Notes: a model not told the origin generated them from the sequence alone. 64,000 nucleotides of DNA from CAZUZS01 sp964624795 (GCA_964624795.1 CAZUZS010000014.1:1-64000), one strand, 5' to 3'. Positions 28,215-37,986 are shown, counted from the stretch's first letter. Program-made: numbers and translations.

Positions 28215-29600
28215 TCAGCCGCTTTTTTTTATGAAAGAAATTTTGATATTCTCATCATGCTTCCAAACAAAAATGGCTGGTTTCGAGAATTCTTAGCTTG
28301 TGGCAAAATTCCCGTGATCAGATTTGTCCAGTAATGGCAGATTTGTGATATTTTTTTTCAGTTACACGAATTTGTGTACGTAGCCGGCACTGGGCAGAAG
28401 GTCATAAGCGTCCTTTTAAGAAATATCTCAAAATTTGAAATTTGGATTAGATCACCCGTTGTGCTAATAAAAAATCTATATGCAACAATAAATAAGTATA
28501 AATAATCGTCATTTCCCCACAGGGGGCACAATGTGCCGAGTGTTAGCGAGAAGTCTGTATAAGATTCCTCACCCCCGCTAAAGCGAGATTCGGAATGTCA
28601 GACATTCCACAAATAATGCAATATGGACAGTTTCTTTACATCGACAATTAATTAGCGCAACGCGTTAGATCATATATTGTTATGATCGACTTCTTTTCAT
28701 TGGCTTGCTACGTTCCTTCCTTCTATCACAACCGTCCGAACAAACCGCCGCTAAGTCTGGATCAATTCAAACTTTTAGCTGAGGAAGTCGCACAGCTTAA
28801 CATGTTTCAAATTTCGCAAAATTGCAATATTATTTAATATGAATGATAATATTATAATTTATTTGAGATAAAGAGAATAAAAATCTTGGTAATATGTGAT
28901 TTTCCTCATAGCATATAGTTTGCACTCTGCTATTTTTATATAGTCTTACAAGAGGAGATAAAAAAACCGTTTTAAATTTGTCGCAGCAATTCTGTTGGGG
29001 GAAGTGCTAAAATGTTACTCCAGATTGGCCAAATTGTGGGATTTTTTATAAACCCTTTCGCTGCCGCCAGTTGTTCTTCTTCTCAATTGCAGGCAGGTGA
29101 GTTTCATGTCGTGTGGCACCATCGAAAATTCAGTTCTTATAATTCATTTGCCGACTGCCAATTCTGTTTGAAATCCGCAACGACCGAGGATACGCACTTC
29201 GCACTATTCGTGGTGACAATTCCTAATAAAATACTAATTATTTGCATATTCATTTTCCGCCTTCGTATAAATGCTGAATTGCAGAATGGATCCGTTGAAG
29301 ATGAATGTAGAATCTAACCCTCTTCTGACTGAATTGTAATGCTCTCGGTTTGTGTATCTCCAATAAAAGGACTTAAATGAGTATCTATTAGGACGAGTAG
29401 AGTTTTTCAGGCGTTTTAAGATTTAACAAATTTTCGGGTAACGGTGCACCTTAATAAAGTTGCCCAAAGATCAGGATCGCGTGATCCTCATTCGCTTTCA
29501 ATATTTGATCGGAAAGATTTTGCGGACGCGGAGGAATGATGTGTTGTTGATTTTAAGGAGCAATGGGGTGAGGTGAACTTAACATCCATGGGGGTGGAGC
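28215..29600. other. Long AT-rich intergenic region
   Basis: About 1.4 kb without a convincing gene. It contains copy 2 of the dispersed repeat (28447-28673). The frame at 29012-29317 matches no family I know and lacks a clear ribosome site. The promoter of the GAF/sigma-54 activator at 29601 should lie in its right part. Confidence 0.6.
28447..28673. repeat. Dispersed ~226-bp repeat, copy 2 (MITE/REP-like)
   Basis: Left end CCCGTTGTGCTAAT (28455-28468) and right end ATTAGCGCAACGCG (28651-28664) are inverted repeats of each other with 12 of 14 matches. Both ends, the GTTAGCGAGA block and CGAGATTCGGAATGTCA near the middle match copy 1 at 6548-6773. The spans are almost identical (227 versus 226 bp). 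It contains no coding potential. Confidence 0.65.
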
Positions 29601-31199
29601 ATGAGTGCAGAAGCTTCTATCATACAGATGAATCATAATGAACGCAGGGCAGATGGAGATTATGATTCAATAAATCCTGAGGTGCTTGTAGATCTGATGG
29701 AAATTGTAAAACAGGTCATAGGAGATAACGAATCCGAAAAGGCATTCGAGATGGCTATCTTTAGTATGATCGAAATATTCGGTGCCGACATCGGAAGTAT
29801 TATTTTGACCGGAGATAGTGGAAAAATTGAGCATATCATGACCAGAAATTCTTCGAACGGGGAGATGAATGATCCCCGGCATATGCCGGACAGGGAAATA
29901 GTCGGGAAGGTCTGGTTAGAGAAAAAACCTGTTGGAATCTTCCACGATGCAGGAGACAAGAGCAATGGAAGGAATGGTAATGAAAAGTTCCGCTCACTTT
30001 CCGTCCTTTGCCTGCCCCTTCTGCAAAAGGGAGTAGCCAATGGAGTGGTCTACCTGGAGCGTGCCAATCCTCGCAAAAAAAATAGACTTTCCTCTATGCG
30101 AATTTTGGAAGCGTATGCCAATATTCTGGCTCCTTTTACAGACCGGATGAGACAAGCCAAATCGGGTTTGGTTGAAATTGACTTGACCGAAGAGGAGCTC
30201 CGAAAGCGTTTTCGATTTGAAAAAATCATTGGACATGATGAAAAGTTGCTTGAGATCATGAATATCGTAGCCCAGGTTGCAGATACTGAGGCAACTGTCC
30301 TGATTAACGGGGCGAGCGGGACTGGGAAGGAGCTCATTGCAAATGCGCTTCACATTAACAGCAGTCGCAGGCAAAAGGCATTTATGCCAATAAATTGTGG
30401 CGCTTTGGCCGAGAATTTACTGGAATCCGAGTTATTCGGACATAATCGGGGAGCCTATACCGGGGCGATAAGCGACAAATCGGGCTGGTTTGAAAGCGCC
30501 AGCGGTGGAACGATTTTTCTTGATGAAGTGAACGAAATGAGTCCATCGCTTCAGGTTAAGCTCTTGCGAATTTTGCAGACCGGTCAATACAGCCGGGTTG
30601 GCAGCACACAAATTCGCCAGAGCAACGTCCGTATTGTTGCTGCTACTTCAAAGGATTTGACTGAAATGATTAAAAGAAATGAATTCAGAGAAGAACTGTA
30701 CTACAGGTTAAATGTAATCGATATTCAACTGCCGCCGCTCCGCGAGAGAAAGCGAGATCTGCGGTTGCTGATACAGCATTTTATGAAAATGTACGGCGCC
30801 AAATATGGGAAAAAGAATCTGGATATTTCGGACGAGGTGTTTGATATTCTTAGAAAACATGATTTTCCCGGAAATGTACGGGAGTTGGAGAATATAATCG
30901 AACGCGCGACAATTTTAACCAAAGGTAACATGATTCTTAAAAAACATCTGCCTCCGTATTTCCTGGTGAATGATAATCACCAGGATGAAAAGCATACGCC
31001 GGCAGATTTTAAATTAGCGAAAAAGAACGTCGTTGAAAATTTTGAAAAAGAATATATTGGCGAATGCTTGAAAAATGCCAATGGAAATATTTCGCGTGCT
31101 GCCGAATCGGCTGGAATTCACTTTAGCAATTTTTATGGAAAAATGAAAAAATATAAACTTGATTCCGATGTTTACAAGCGAATGGACGATTCATTATAG
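29601..31199 (+). CDS. GAF-domain sigma-54-dependent transcriptional activator
   Basis: 532 residues. A GAF-type sensory domain spans about 30-185 (MIEIFGADIGSIIL, SVLCLPLLQKGVANGVVYLER). The AAA+ domain has Walker A GASGTGKE at 237-244, sigma-54 loop GAYTGA at 284-289, IFLDEVNEM and FPGNVRELENI. The C-terminal HTH (GNISRAAESAGIHFSNFYGKM) is the Fis type, somewhat divergent. It resembles NorR/FhlA-style activators that respond to a small molecule bound in the GAF domain; the ligand is unknown. It precedes the glycan cluster, and a candidate -24/-12 promoter lies between them, so it is the best candidate controller of that cluster. Confidence 0.93.
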   Translation: MSAEASIIQMNHNERRADGDYDSINPEVLVDLMEIVKQVIGDNESEKAFEMAIFSMIEIFGADIGSIILTGDSGKIEHIMTRNSSNGEMNDPRHMPDREIVGKVWLEKKPVGIFHDAGDKSNGRNGNEKFRSLSVLCLPLLQKGVANGVVYLERANPRKKNRLSSMRILEAYANILAPFTDRMRQAKSGLVEIDLTEEELRKRFRFEKIIGHDEKLLEIMNIVAQVADTEATVLINGASGTGKELIANALHINSSRRQKAFMPINCGALAENLLESELFGHNRGAYTGAISDKSGWFESASGGTIFLDEVNEMSPSLQVKLLRILQTGQYSRVGSTQIRQSNVRIVAATSKDLTEMIKRNEFREELYYRLNVIDIQLPPLRERKRDLRLLIQHFMKMYGAKYGKKNLDISDEVFDILRKHDFPGNVRELENIIERATILTKGNMILKKHLPPYFLVNDNHQDEKHTPADFKLAKKNVVENFEKEYIGECLKNANGNISRAAESAGIHFSNFYGKMKKYKLDSDVYKRMDDSL

Positions 31200-31355
31200 C
31201 AACATTACCTTAATTATAGTCTGAAAACTATAAAAATATGGACTTGGGGAATCGCCTTCTGGTGTTTCCTCTTCGCCCTCCTGCTCCTTCTAATTCCTAA
31301 ATAAACATCTTGTTAGCCACCCATCTTATTTTGTTCCTAAGCAACATTTGTATTT

Positions 31356-31372
31356 TTGGCATCGCTCTTGTT
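31356..31372 (+). promoter_or_regulatory. Candidate sigma-54 (-24/-12) promoter of the glycan cluster
   Basis: TTGGCATCGCTCTTGTT fits YTGGCAC-N5-TTGCW, with the correct 10-base spacing between GG and the -12 G; the -12 C is T here. A start site about 12 bases further would leave a ~27-base leader before the gene at 31410. A sigma-54 activator gene ends 157 bp upstream. The match is imperfect. Confidence 0.4.
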
Positions 31373-31409
31373 AGTATTTCATGGGGTATGAATAAGAGCG
31401 AGAGGTGAT

Positions 31410-31769
31410 TTGAAAAAGAGTGTGGTTATTGTCTCCGGTCCCGGAATCGCATCCGATGAAGAACTTTTCCTGCGGCTCAATAAAATGGCCAATGTGATGA
31501 AAATTCATGACAATAAGAGAATATGTGCCATACTTGAGGAGAAAAAGGTGGACCTGATCTTATTTGAGCCTGCGAATGATGTCCCGGCAGATATTGAGAT
31601 GGTAAGGCAGATCAAAGGACTTGATCACACAGTCAAAATAGTACTCATCGATGACCGGCAAAATTTGAAGATGACCGCAAGAGCCTTTTATTATGGCGTT
31701 CAGGATGCTTTTCGGAAGCCATATAAGATCGATCTGATTGTTGAACGAGTGAATACCCTCCTGCAATAG
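31410..31769 (+). CDS. Degenerate (pseudo-)receiver protein
   Basis: 119 residues with the fold pattern of a response-regulator receiver: KSVVIVSGPG first strand, DLILFEPAND third strand, KIVLIDDR fourth, and FRKPYKIDLIVERV at the end with K103. The acidic pair after strand 1 is missing and the phospho-acceptor position is Glu (E53), so it probably cannot be phosphorylated in the normal way. No ATG is available: the start is TTG at 31410 (AGAGGTG just upstream) or GTG at 31422. It heads the glycan cluster directly after the candidate sigma-54 promoter. Confidence 0.78.
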   Translation: MKKSVVIVSGPGIASDEELFLRLNKMANVMKIHDNKRICAILEEKKVDLILFEPANDVPADIEMVRQIKGLDHTVKIVLIDDRQNLKMTARAFYYGVQDAFRKPYKIDLIVERVNTLLQ

Positions 31770-31812
31770 TAAGGAATTTGAGGAGTCTATTAACAGCCGG
31801 AAAGGAGAGAGG

Positions 31813-32820
31813 ATGATAAATGTAAGTGTTGTGGGCGTGGGCTATTGGGGGCCAAACCTTATCAGAAATTTTATGTCAAACCCTAAAACCAATATCAGCA
31901 CTTGCTGCGATGCAAAGACCTCCAGATTGGACTATGTATCAAGTTTGTACCCAACTGTAAGCACCACAAATGATTACCGGGAGGTTGTCCGAGACAGGAA
32001 AAGCGATTTGGTTGCCATATGCACACCGGCCTCGACGCATTATGAAATGTCGCGCGCTGTTCTGGAGGCCGGGAAGCATGTGCTGATTGAAAAACCTATG
32101 ACTTTCAATGGCGAGCAGGCAGAGGATCTCATGAATTTTGCCGAACAGAGAGGGCTGAAGATCTTTGTTGATCATACTTTTATTTACACTGGTGCCGTCA
32201 GAAAAATGGAAGAGCTAATCCGGAATGATGAAATTGGCGATCTGTATTATTTTGATTCGGTGCGGGTAAATCTTGGACTTTTCCAGCATGACATTAATGT
32301 GATTTGGGATTTGGCTCCCCACGACATCTCCATAATGCAATCCCTGGTGGATCGAAACCCTCTCGGCGTAATTGCGACCGGTGCCGGGCATTTGAACAAC
32401 GGATATGAAGATGTGGCTTACCTTACCATTTACTACCCGGACAACCTGATTGCACATATTCATATCAACTGGCTTTCTCCGGTCAAAATAAGACAAACAC
32501 TTATCGGCGGGGCAAAGAAAATGATCGTGTGGGATGACAATCAGCCGAGCGAAAAAGTGCGCGTTTATGATAAAGGCATTGAGGTGATCGAGACTGCTGA
32601 TCAGGTTTATAATACACTCATCCAGTATCGTACCGGGGATATGCATTGCCCGAAGATAGATTCGACCGAGGCGCTTACGGTTGAAATATCTCACATAGTG
32701 GATTGCATTGAAAATAGCAAACAACCCATTGTCGGTGCAAAAGAGGGACTCATGGTAGTCAAGATTCTTGAAGCTGCCCAAAAATCAATTAAAAATCACG
32801 GCCAGGAAGTGAAAATATGA
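31813..32820 (+). CDS. Gfo/Idh/MocA-family sugar-nucleotide oxidoreductase
   Basis: 335 residues. The Rossmann opening is SVVGVGYWGPNLIRNF, the catalytic-lysine motif is HVLIEKPMT (K94), and HDISIMQSL supplies the His of the active site. These resemble NAD-dependent 3-dehydrogenases acting on UDP-GlcNAcA-type sugars (WbpB/WlbA) or related cyclitol dehydrogenases. The DegT aminotransferase 109 bp downstream would use the 3-keto sugar it makes, which is the standard pairing for 3-amino-sugar synthesis. AGGAGAGAGG lies directly before the ATG. The exact substrate is inferred. Confidence 0.9.
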   Translation: MINVSVVGVGYWGPNLIRNFMSNPKTNISTCCDAKTSRLDYVSSLYPTVSTTNDYREVVRDRKSDLVAICTPASTHYEMSRAVLEAGKHVLIEKPMTFNGEQAEDLMNFAEQRGLKIFVDHTFIYTGAVRKMEELIRNDEIGDLYYFDSVRVNLGLFQHDINVIWDLAPHDISIMQSLVDRNPLGVIATGAGHLNNGYEDVAYLTIYYPDNLIAHIHINWLSPVKIRQTLIGGAKKMIVWDDNQPSEKVRVYDKGIEVIETADQVYNTLIQYRTGDMHCPKIDSTEALTVEISHIVDCIENSKQPIVGAKEGLMVVKILEAAQKSIKNHGQEVKI

Positions 32821-32929
32821 TTAATCCCATGAATTGTCGGGGCAAATTGTCCTTGTCATTGAACCATGTTGCCTGTCCGGAGAAGAACGGTGTGAGTTTC
32901 TGCTATCTAACCGTTTGAAAGGAGAAGAT

Positions 32930-34078
32930 ATGAAAGTGCCATTTTTGGACCTGAAACTTCAGTACGAATCAATCAAGGAAGAAATCGACAGATCGATCCA
33001 AAAAGTGTTAAACGAAACAGCGTTTGCTGGTGGACCGTTCGTCCGGGATTTCGAAGACGAGTTTGCCGAATTTTGTCAAACCGGATATGCGGTGGGAGTG
33101 AGCAGCGGAACTTCAGCTTTGTGGATGTCGCTTTATGGATTGGGGATCGGAAACGGCGATGAGGTGATTACCGTTCCCAATACCTTCATTGCTACCGCCG
33201 AAGCGATTACAATGTGCGGAGCACACCCTGTTTTTATTGATATCGACGAAACTACCTTTACCATGAATCCTGCTTTGCTGGAGGCAGCCATCACATCCCG
33301 GACAAAGGCTGTGATACCCGTGCATCTGTTTGGCCAGATGGCCAACATGGAACCGATAATGCAAATTGCCGAACGCTATGGACTATATGTAATCGAAGAT
33401 GCCAGCCAGGCACATGGTGCGGAGTATAAAGGCCGGCGGGCAGGCTCAATTGGGAATGCTGGTTGTTTCAGCTTTTATCCAGGCAAAAACCTGGGAGCAT
33501 TCGGCGAGGCTGGGGCGGTTGTGACCAATGATATGGAGCTCGCCGAGAAAATCAGAATGATTCGAGATCACGGACAATCGCAAAAATATCATCATGAGTT
33601 GATCGGCTGGAATGCCCGTATGGATGGGCTGCAGGGTGCAATTCTAAGCATAAAGCTCAAATACTTATCAAAATGGAACGATGCGCGCCGGGAAAATTCT
33701 CGCCGTTACAATAGCTTGTTGAGCGATCTGGATGGCATTGTTACGCCTTGGGAGGCATATTATGCCAGGCATGTTTATCACATATATGCGATACTCTCTG
33801 AAAACCGCGATGAATTGATAAAAAACCTTTCCGGAAGCGGAATTTATTGCGGCGTGCACTATCCGGTTCCTGTACACCTGACCAGCGCCTACCGGCACCT
33901 TGGCTTGGACAAGGGCAGTTTTCCGGTGGCGGAAAAGGCAGCAGATCATCTCGTTTCTTTGCCAATGTTTGCGGAATTGAGCAAAGGTCAGATTGATTAT
34001 GTGGCAGACCAGATACACCGGTTGACTGTGAAACCTGCAGCGGCTTTTAACCAGGCACATGAGGGAGTTTTGATATGA
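32930..34078 (+). CDS. DegT/DnrJ/EryC1/StrS aminotransferase 1
   Basis: 382 residues, PLP-dependent sugar aminotransferase. Signatures: VPFLDLKLQYESIKEEID at the start, VGVSSGTSALWMSL (PLP phosphate contact), VIPVHLFGQ, VIEDASQAHGAEYKGR and the Schiff-base Lys K186 in SFYPGKNLGAFGEAG. It transfers an amino group from glutamate to a keto sugar, most likely the product of the upstream oxidoreductase (WbpE/WlbC-like). The ATG at 32930 has GGAGAAG upstream; the frame is open 32 codons further but that extension is not family-like. Confidence 0.95.
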   Translation: MKVPFLDLKLQYESIKEEIDRSIQKVLNETAFAGGPFVRDFEDEFAEFCQTGYAVGVSSGTSALWMSLYGLGIGNGDEVITVPNTFIATAEAITMCGAHPVFIDIDETTFTMNPALLEAAITSRTKAVIPVHLFGQMANMEPIMQIAERYGLYVIEDASQAHGAEYKGRRAGSIGNAGCFSFYPGKNLGAFGEAGAVVTNDMELAEKIRMIRDHGQSQKYHHELIGWNARMDGLQGAILSIKLKYLSKWNDARRENSRRYNSLLSDLDGIVTPWEAYYARHVYHIYAILSENRDELIKNLSGSGIYCGVHYPVPVHLTSAYRHLGLDKGSFPVAEKAADHLVSLPMFAELSKGQIDYVADQIHRLTVKPAAAFNQAHEGVLI

Positions 34079-34172
34079 TAGCCGGCAATTCTGATAATCA
34101 TTTTGAGTAGGCCGGCTTTGGCAGGAATTATTAAACAGGCAACTTTTTGTTTTTCCTTGAAAGGAGTGAAAA

Positions 34173-34991
34173 ATGTGGAAGGAAAGTGAATCGCTCACCA
34201 CCCGGAAATATTTGGAACTGATTGGTGTGGAAAAATTGCCGCCATTGACCACCCCCTTTGATCCTGGTTACGATCCGGTGACGGTCGAAAGCCATATTGA
34301 ACAGAGTTGGCACCTGATGAACTCGTTGAAAATCTCCATGGCGTGCTGGATGGTGGCGGATGAGGCTGCTACCTGCCGGAAGGTTGCAGCGGCCCGGGCG
34401 CATGGTGTACCGGTCGTTACAGGGGGAGGACCATTTGAAGTAGCGGTCGCCCAGGGCCAGCTCAATGCTTACCTCGATCTGTGTGCCGGAATTGGCGTGT
34501 CGCGAATTGAATGCGGAGCAGGGTTCACGGATATGAATCTTAAACCGCGCGAGGTGATGAATATGGCCCGAAGCCGTGGGCTCACCATTCAATTCGAGCT
34601 GGGTAAAAAACATGAAGGTCCGTTTACCGGGAACATTTTAGACGAATTAATAGACCAGGGAAAAGACTGGCTGGATGGCGAGGCCGAGTTCCTGGTTGTG
34701 GAGGCTCGCGAGAGCGCCCAGGGGGTGGGTCTCTTTCAGGATGATGGTAGCTTTAATGCAGACTTCGCGCAGCGATTTGCAGATGAATTTGGGCTTGAAA
34801 TACTGGTGTTCGAAGCCCCCAACAAGCCCAGCCAGTTTGCACTGATGAACCATTTCGGTCCCCATGTTCATTTGGGGAACGTGCGGCTAGAAGAATTGCT
34901 GCGGGTCGAAATCTACCGGCGCGGTTTGCATTCCGATGCATTCGCACAGCCGGCGCTGCGACCGGTACGGAAAATTGCCGAAATGCTTTGA
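34173..34991 (+). CDS. comA: Phosphosulfolactate synthase
   Basis: 272 residues. The ComA family joins sulfite to phosphoenolpyruvate to give (R)-phosphosulfolactate, the first step to coenzyme M in methanogens and to 3-sulfolactate in some bacteria. Diagnostic stretches are GGGPFEVAVAQG, IECGAGFTDM, IQFELGKKHEG (active-site Lys pair) and VEARESAQGVGLFQDDG. GAAAGGAG precedes the ATG. The next gene encodes the matching phosphatase. It is striking to find it inside a glycan-type cluster with no ComC, ComD or ComE in view. Confidence 0.9.
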   Translation: MWKESESLTTRKYLELIGVEKLPPLTTPFDPGYDPVTVESHIEQSWHLMNSLKISMACWMVADEAATCRKVAAARAHGVPVVTGGGPFEVAVAQGQLNAYLDLCAGIGVSRIECGAGFTDMNLKPREVMNMARSRGLTIQFELGKKHEGPFTGNILDELIDQGKDWLDGEAEFLVVEARESAQGVGLFQDDGSFNADFAQRFADEFGLEILVFEAPNKPSQFALMNHFGPHVHLGNVRLEELLRVEIYRRGLHSDAFAQPALRPVRKIAEML

Positions 34992-35065
34992 AACACTCAA
35001 AGAATCCGACGACAAGTTGACGATTGAGTTATAATATTGACAAGTGGGGAGGGCAGGAGTTTAAG

Positions 35066-35806
35066 ATGATGCAAAAAACCGTTGTAATTGACTGTTTTCC
35101 TGAAAGTGTCCGGAAATACCAGGATGGATATAGTGTTGTTGCAATAGACGTAATTCGCGCGACCACCACTGCGATAACTGCTGTTGCCTCTGGCAGGCAA
35201 TGTTATCCGGTAACTAATGTTGAATCCGCATGGGTGCTTACAAACCGGTTGACCGATCCATTATTGGTTGGAGAGATCGGCGGCTTTATGCCGAATGGCT
35301 TTCACATGAATAACAGCCCGGCACAACTCGCACAGCAAACGGACACCGGGCGTCCGGTAATTCTGCTATCATCTTCCGGAACCCGGCTGATTCATGAGGC
35401 CAGGCAAGCAGAGGCTGTGTATATCGCCTGTTTGCGGAATTACCGTACTCAAATTGAGTACCTGGCAAATCATCACTCCACTGTAGCCTTAATTGGCGCG
35501 GGAAGTAGAAATGAATTCCGTGAGGAAGACAAATTGTGTTGTGCCTGGATCGCCCGGGGACTGTTCAATTACGGTTACGAGCCGGAGGATGCCCGGACAT
35601 CAGAAATTGTGGCCGAATGGGGGGAGGCGCCGGTAGAATCAATTCTGGGTGGGAACAGCGTGTCGTATCTTCGGCGATCCGGCCAGGAATCCGACGTGGA
35701 GTTTATACTGACGCACGTAGAAGATATCCACTCCACATTTCGATTAGAAAATGAAGAGATCATCTGCACAAGCGAGAGCAAAATGGCGGAGGAAATATTC
35801 GCATGA
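35066..35806 (+). CDS. comB: 2-phosphosulfolactate phosphatase
   Basis: 246 residues of the ComB family, hydrolysing phosphosulfolactate to 3-sulfolactate (Mg-dependent). The N-terminal signature VVAIDVIRATTTAITAVASG matches the D-V-[IL]-R-A-[ST]-T-[TS] core of ComB, followed by GEIGGFMPNGFHMNNSP and VILLSSSGTRLI. The first ATG after AGGAG (35066, six-base spacing) was chosen; an upstream ATG at 35024 lacks a ribosome site. The stop overlaps the start of the ATP-grasp gene (ATGA), so the two are translationally coupled, a hint that sulfolactate feeds the ligase. Confidence 0.9.
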   Translation: MMQKTVVIDCFPESVRKYQDGYSVVAIDVIRATTTAITAVASGRQCYPVTNVESAWVLTNRLTDPLLVGEIGGFMPNGFHMNNSPAQLAQQTDTGRPVILLSSSGTRLIHEARQAEAVYIACLRNYRTQIEYLANHHSTVALIGAGSRNEFREEDKLCCAWIARGLFNYGYEPEDARTSEIVAEWGEAPVESILGGNSVSYLRRSGQESDVEFILTHVEDIHSTFRLENEEIICTSESKMAEEIFA

Positions 35807-37032
35807 ATTCCGGCAAAGATAATGGTGGTTTCGACCTTGAATTTAACGAATCTGTACAGGACACCGGTGTGCCCTGCGTTGTTATCTGTCCCGGCTATCA
35901 TGGACAGGGGATCGCGCGCAGCCTTGGCCGGCTTAGAATTCCGGTGTATGGAGTTCACAGCGATCCGCACTCGCCCGTTAAGTATTCCCGCTATTGGAGG
36001 CAGAATTTCGTTTGGGATATTTCCGCACATTCTGCCCGGGAATCGGTGGACTGGTTTCTGGCCCTGGGGCGCAAGATCGGTTCGCGCCCGATTCTGATTC
36101 CAACTGATGATCATAGCTGCCTCTTTGTTGACGATAATGCCGGTGAGCTTTTGAAAGCGTACCGGTTTCCCGCTCGTGAACCCGGTTTGGCGCGGGCGCT
36201 GACCGACAAGAAACAGATGTATCATCTGTGCAAGAAACACGATATTCCTACACCTGAGACAAGTTTTCCACAATCCCGGGAAGATGTGTTGCAGTTTATT
36301 TCGAACGCTGCTTTTCCCGTAATGCTTAAAGGGATCGATACTGTGCGCCTGCTGCTTGAAACTGGTGTGAGAATGGTTATCGCAAAGGATGCGGAGACTC
36401 TTTTAAGCTGCTATGATAAAATGGAATCCCCGGATTCTCAGAATCTTATGCTTCAGGAATACATCCCGGGAAATGCAGAAGATGTATGGATGTTTAACGG
36501 ATATTTCGACGAGAAGTCGAACTGCCTTTTCGAAATTACCGGTAGAAAACTGCGCCAGTATCCGGCGTACACCGGCATGACAAGCCTGGGAATTTGCGAA
36601 AAAAATCAGGCAGTGAGCAATCTGACCAAGCGGTTTATGAAAGCAATTGGATATCAGGGAATACTGGACATTGGGTATAAATATGATTCGCGAAGCGATA
36701 AATATTATTTACTGGATCCCAATCCGCGAATCGGCGCCTCGTTCAGGCTTTTTGTGGACAGCAAAAAATTGGATGTTGTGCGAATGCTTTACCTGCATTT
36801 TACGGGACAGCAGGTTGTTCCCGGGGCTTTGCAGGAAGGCCGGAAATGGCTTGTAGAACCGTTTGACCTGGTTTCTTCGTACAGATACTGGAGGGACGGC
36901 GCCTTGCGTATTCGGGACTGGGTAGGTTCTTTTCAGGGAGTTAAGGAAGCACAGTGGTTTGCGCGAGATGATTTGCTCCCATTCGGAATGGTCTGGATGA
37001 AATCCCTGAGACGGGCATTCCATCGCCAGTAG
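35803..37032 (+). CDS. ATP-grasp ligase, probable carboxylate-amine ligase
   Basis: 409 residues. It opens with an ATP-grasp preATP fold (VVICPGYHGQGIARSLGRLRIPVYGV), followed by ALTDKKQMYHLCKKHDIPTPET, FPVMLKGI, MLQEYIPG and the metal-binding LLDPNPRIGAS. It resembles uncharacterised ATP-grasp ligases near D-aspartate ligase/carbamoyl-phosphate-synthase-like enzymes, which activate a carboxylate as acyl phosphate for attack by an amine. Given the 4-nt overlap with comB, sulfolactate or an amino-acid derivative is a possible substrate; that is inference. The start at 35803 is set by the overlap. Confidence 0.85.
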   Translation: MNSGKDNGGFDLEFNESVQDTGVPCVVICPGYHGQGIARSLGRLRIPVYGVHSDPHSPVKYSRYWRQNFVWDISAHSARESVDWFLALGRKIGSRPILIPTDDHSCLFVDDNAGELLKAYRFPAREPGLARALTDKKQMYHLCKKHDIPTPETSFPQSREDVLQFISNAAFPVMLKGIDTVRLLLETGVRMVIAKDAETLLSCYDKMESPDSQNLMLQEYIPGNAEDVWMFNGYFDEKSNCLFEITGRKLRQYPAYTGMTSLGICEKNQAVSNLTKRFMKAIGYQGILDIGYKYDSRSDKYYLLDPNPRIGASFRLFVDSKKLDVVRMLYLHFTGQQVVPGALQEGRKWLVEPFDLVSSYRYWRDGALRIRDWVGSFQGVKEAQWFARDDLLPFGMVWMKSLRRAFHRQ

Positions 37033-37107
37033 CTGCTTCTTGCGGGGCAAGTCTCGGAGATGAAGTATTTAATTTGAAATAACCAAGAAAAATTTCGGGG
37101 TTCTGAA

Positions 37108-37986
37108 TTGAATAAAGGCATTGCCATTGGGAATATTTCTAATTCAATTGAATTGCCAAATGCTGATGATAGTAAACAGCAGGCCGTAAAAGAATATTTT
37201 GAAACGCAATCCACCTACTGGGATAATTTGTACCGTCGCGATGATGTAGAGGGTCTGGTTTATAGAAAACGGCGTGCTCTGGCGCTCTCTTACGTAGACG
37301 GACTCGCCCTCCCCGCGCAATCGCAAATCCTCGAAGTCGGATGTGGCGCAGGTCTCACAACGCTTGCTTTGGCGCGACGAGGTTTTTATGTTCAGGCTGT
37401 GGATAACGCACCAGCAATGATCCGTCTTACCCAACAGCACGCACGGGAATCCGGTTTCGAGAACCGGATAATTGCTAATGTGGGAAATGCATATCACCTG
37501 AATATTTTGAATGATCAGTTTGATCTGGTTCTGGCACTTGGTGTCCTGCCGTGGCTTGCCGATACCAATCGTGTGCTGAAGGAAATTGCCAGGGTTATGT
37601 TGCCTCATTCGCACCTTATCATAAGCGTTGACAATCGACGTCGCCTAAATCACTTCATGGATCCGCTGCAAATGCCGGTTCTCAAGCCGATCAAAAGGGC
37701 AGCCAAATATATTATCAGGAAATCAAAATTGCGAGAATTCCCTGATGAGCCAGGCGCCCGGATGGATACCATAAAAGAAACCAAACAACTTTTGGCTTCA
37801 ACCGGTCTGGAAATTATGAGAAAAGATGTTTTTGGATTTGGCCCGTTTACATTTTTCAAATATCCGCTTTTCTCAAAACCGACAGGTGTGAAATTACACC
37901 TTAAAATGCAGGGCTATGCGGAACGGGGGATACCGGTTTTTCGCTCTGCAGGTTCACAAATAATTATATTGGCAAGAAGAATATAA
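37108..37986 (+). CDS. Class I SAM-dependent methyltransferase
   Basis: 292 residues. SAM motif I is ILEVGCGAGLTTLALARRG, followed by VQAVDNAPAMI, FDLVLALGVLPWL and HSHLIISVDN. It resembles small-molecule methyltransferases of the UbiE/Methyltransf_11 type. No ATG precedes the domain: TTG at 37108 (or TTG about 45 bp later) must be used. The stop TAA overlaps the next ATG by one base (TAATG). It probably methylates an intermediate of the cluster product. Confidence 0.85.
   Translation: MNKGIAIGNISNSIELPNADDSKQQAVKEYFETQSTYWDNLYRRDDVEGLVYRKRRALALSYVDGLALPAQSQILEVGCGAGLTTLALARRGFYVQAVDNAPAMIRLTQQHARESGFENRIIANVGNAYHLNILNDQFDLVLALGVLPWLADTNRVLKEIARVMLPHSHLIISVDNRRRLNHFMDPLQMPVLKPIKRAAKYIIRKSKLREFPDEPGARMDTIKETKQLLASTGLEIMRKDVFGFGPFTFFKYPLFSKPTGVKLHLKMQGYAERGIPVFRSAGSQIIILARRI

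Noticed and set aside
29012..29317. 101-codon frame in the long intergenic region
   Set aside because: No ribosome site or recognisable motif; composition like non-coding AT-rich DNA.
34173..35806. Coenzyme M biosynthesis
   Set aside because: comA and comB are present but no sulfolactate dehydrogenase, sulfopyruvate decarboxylase or later genes are in the window, and the context is a glycan cluster.
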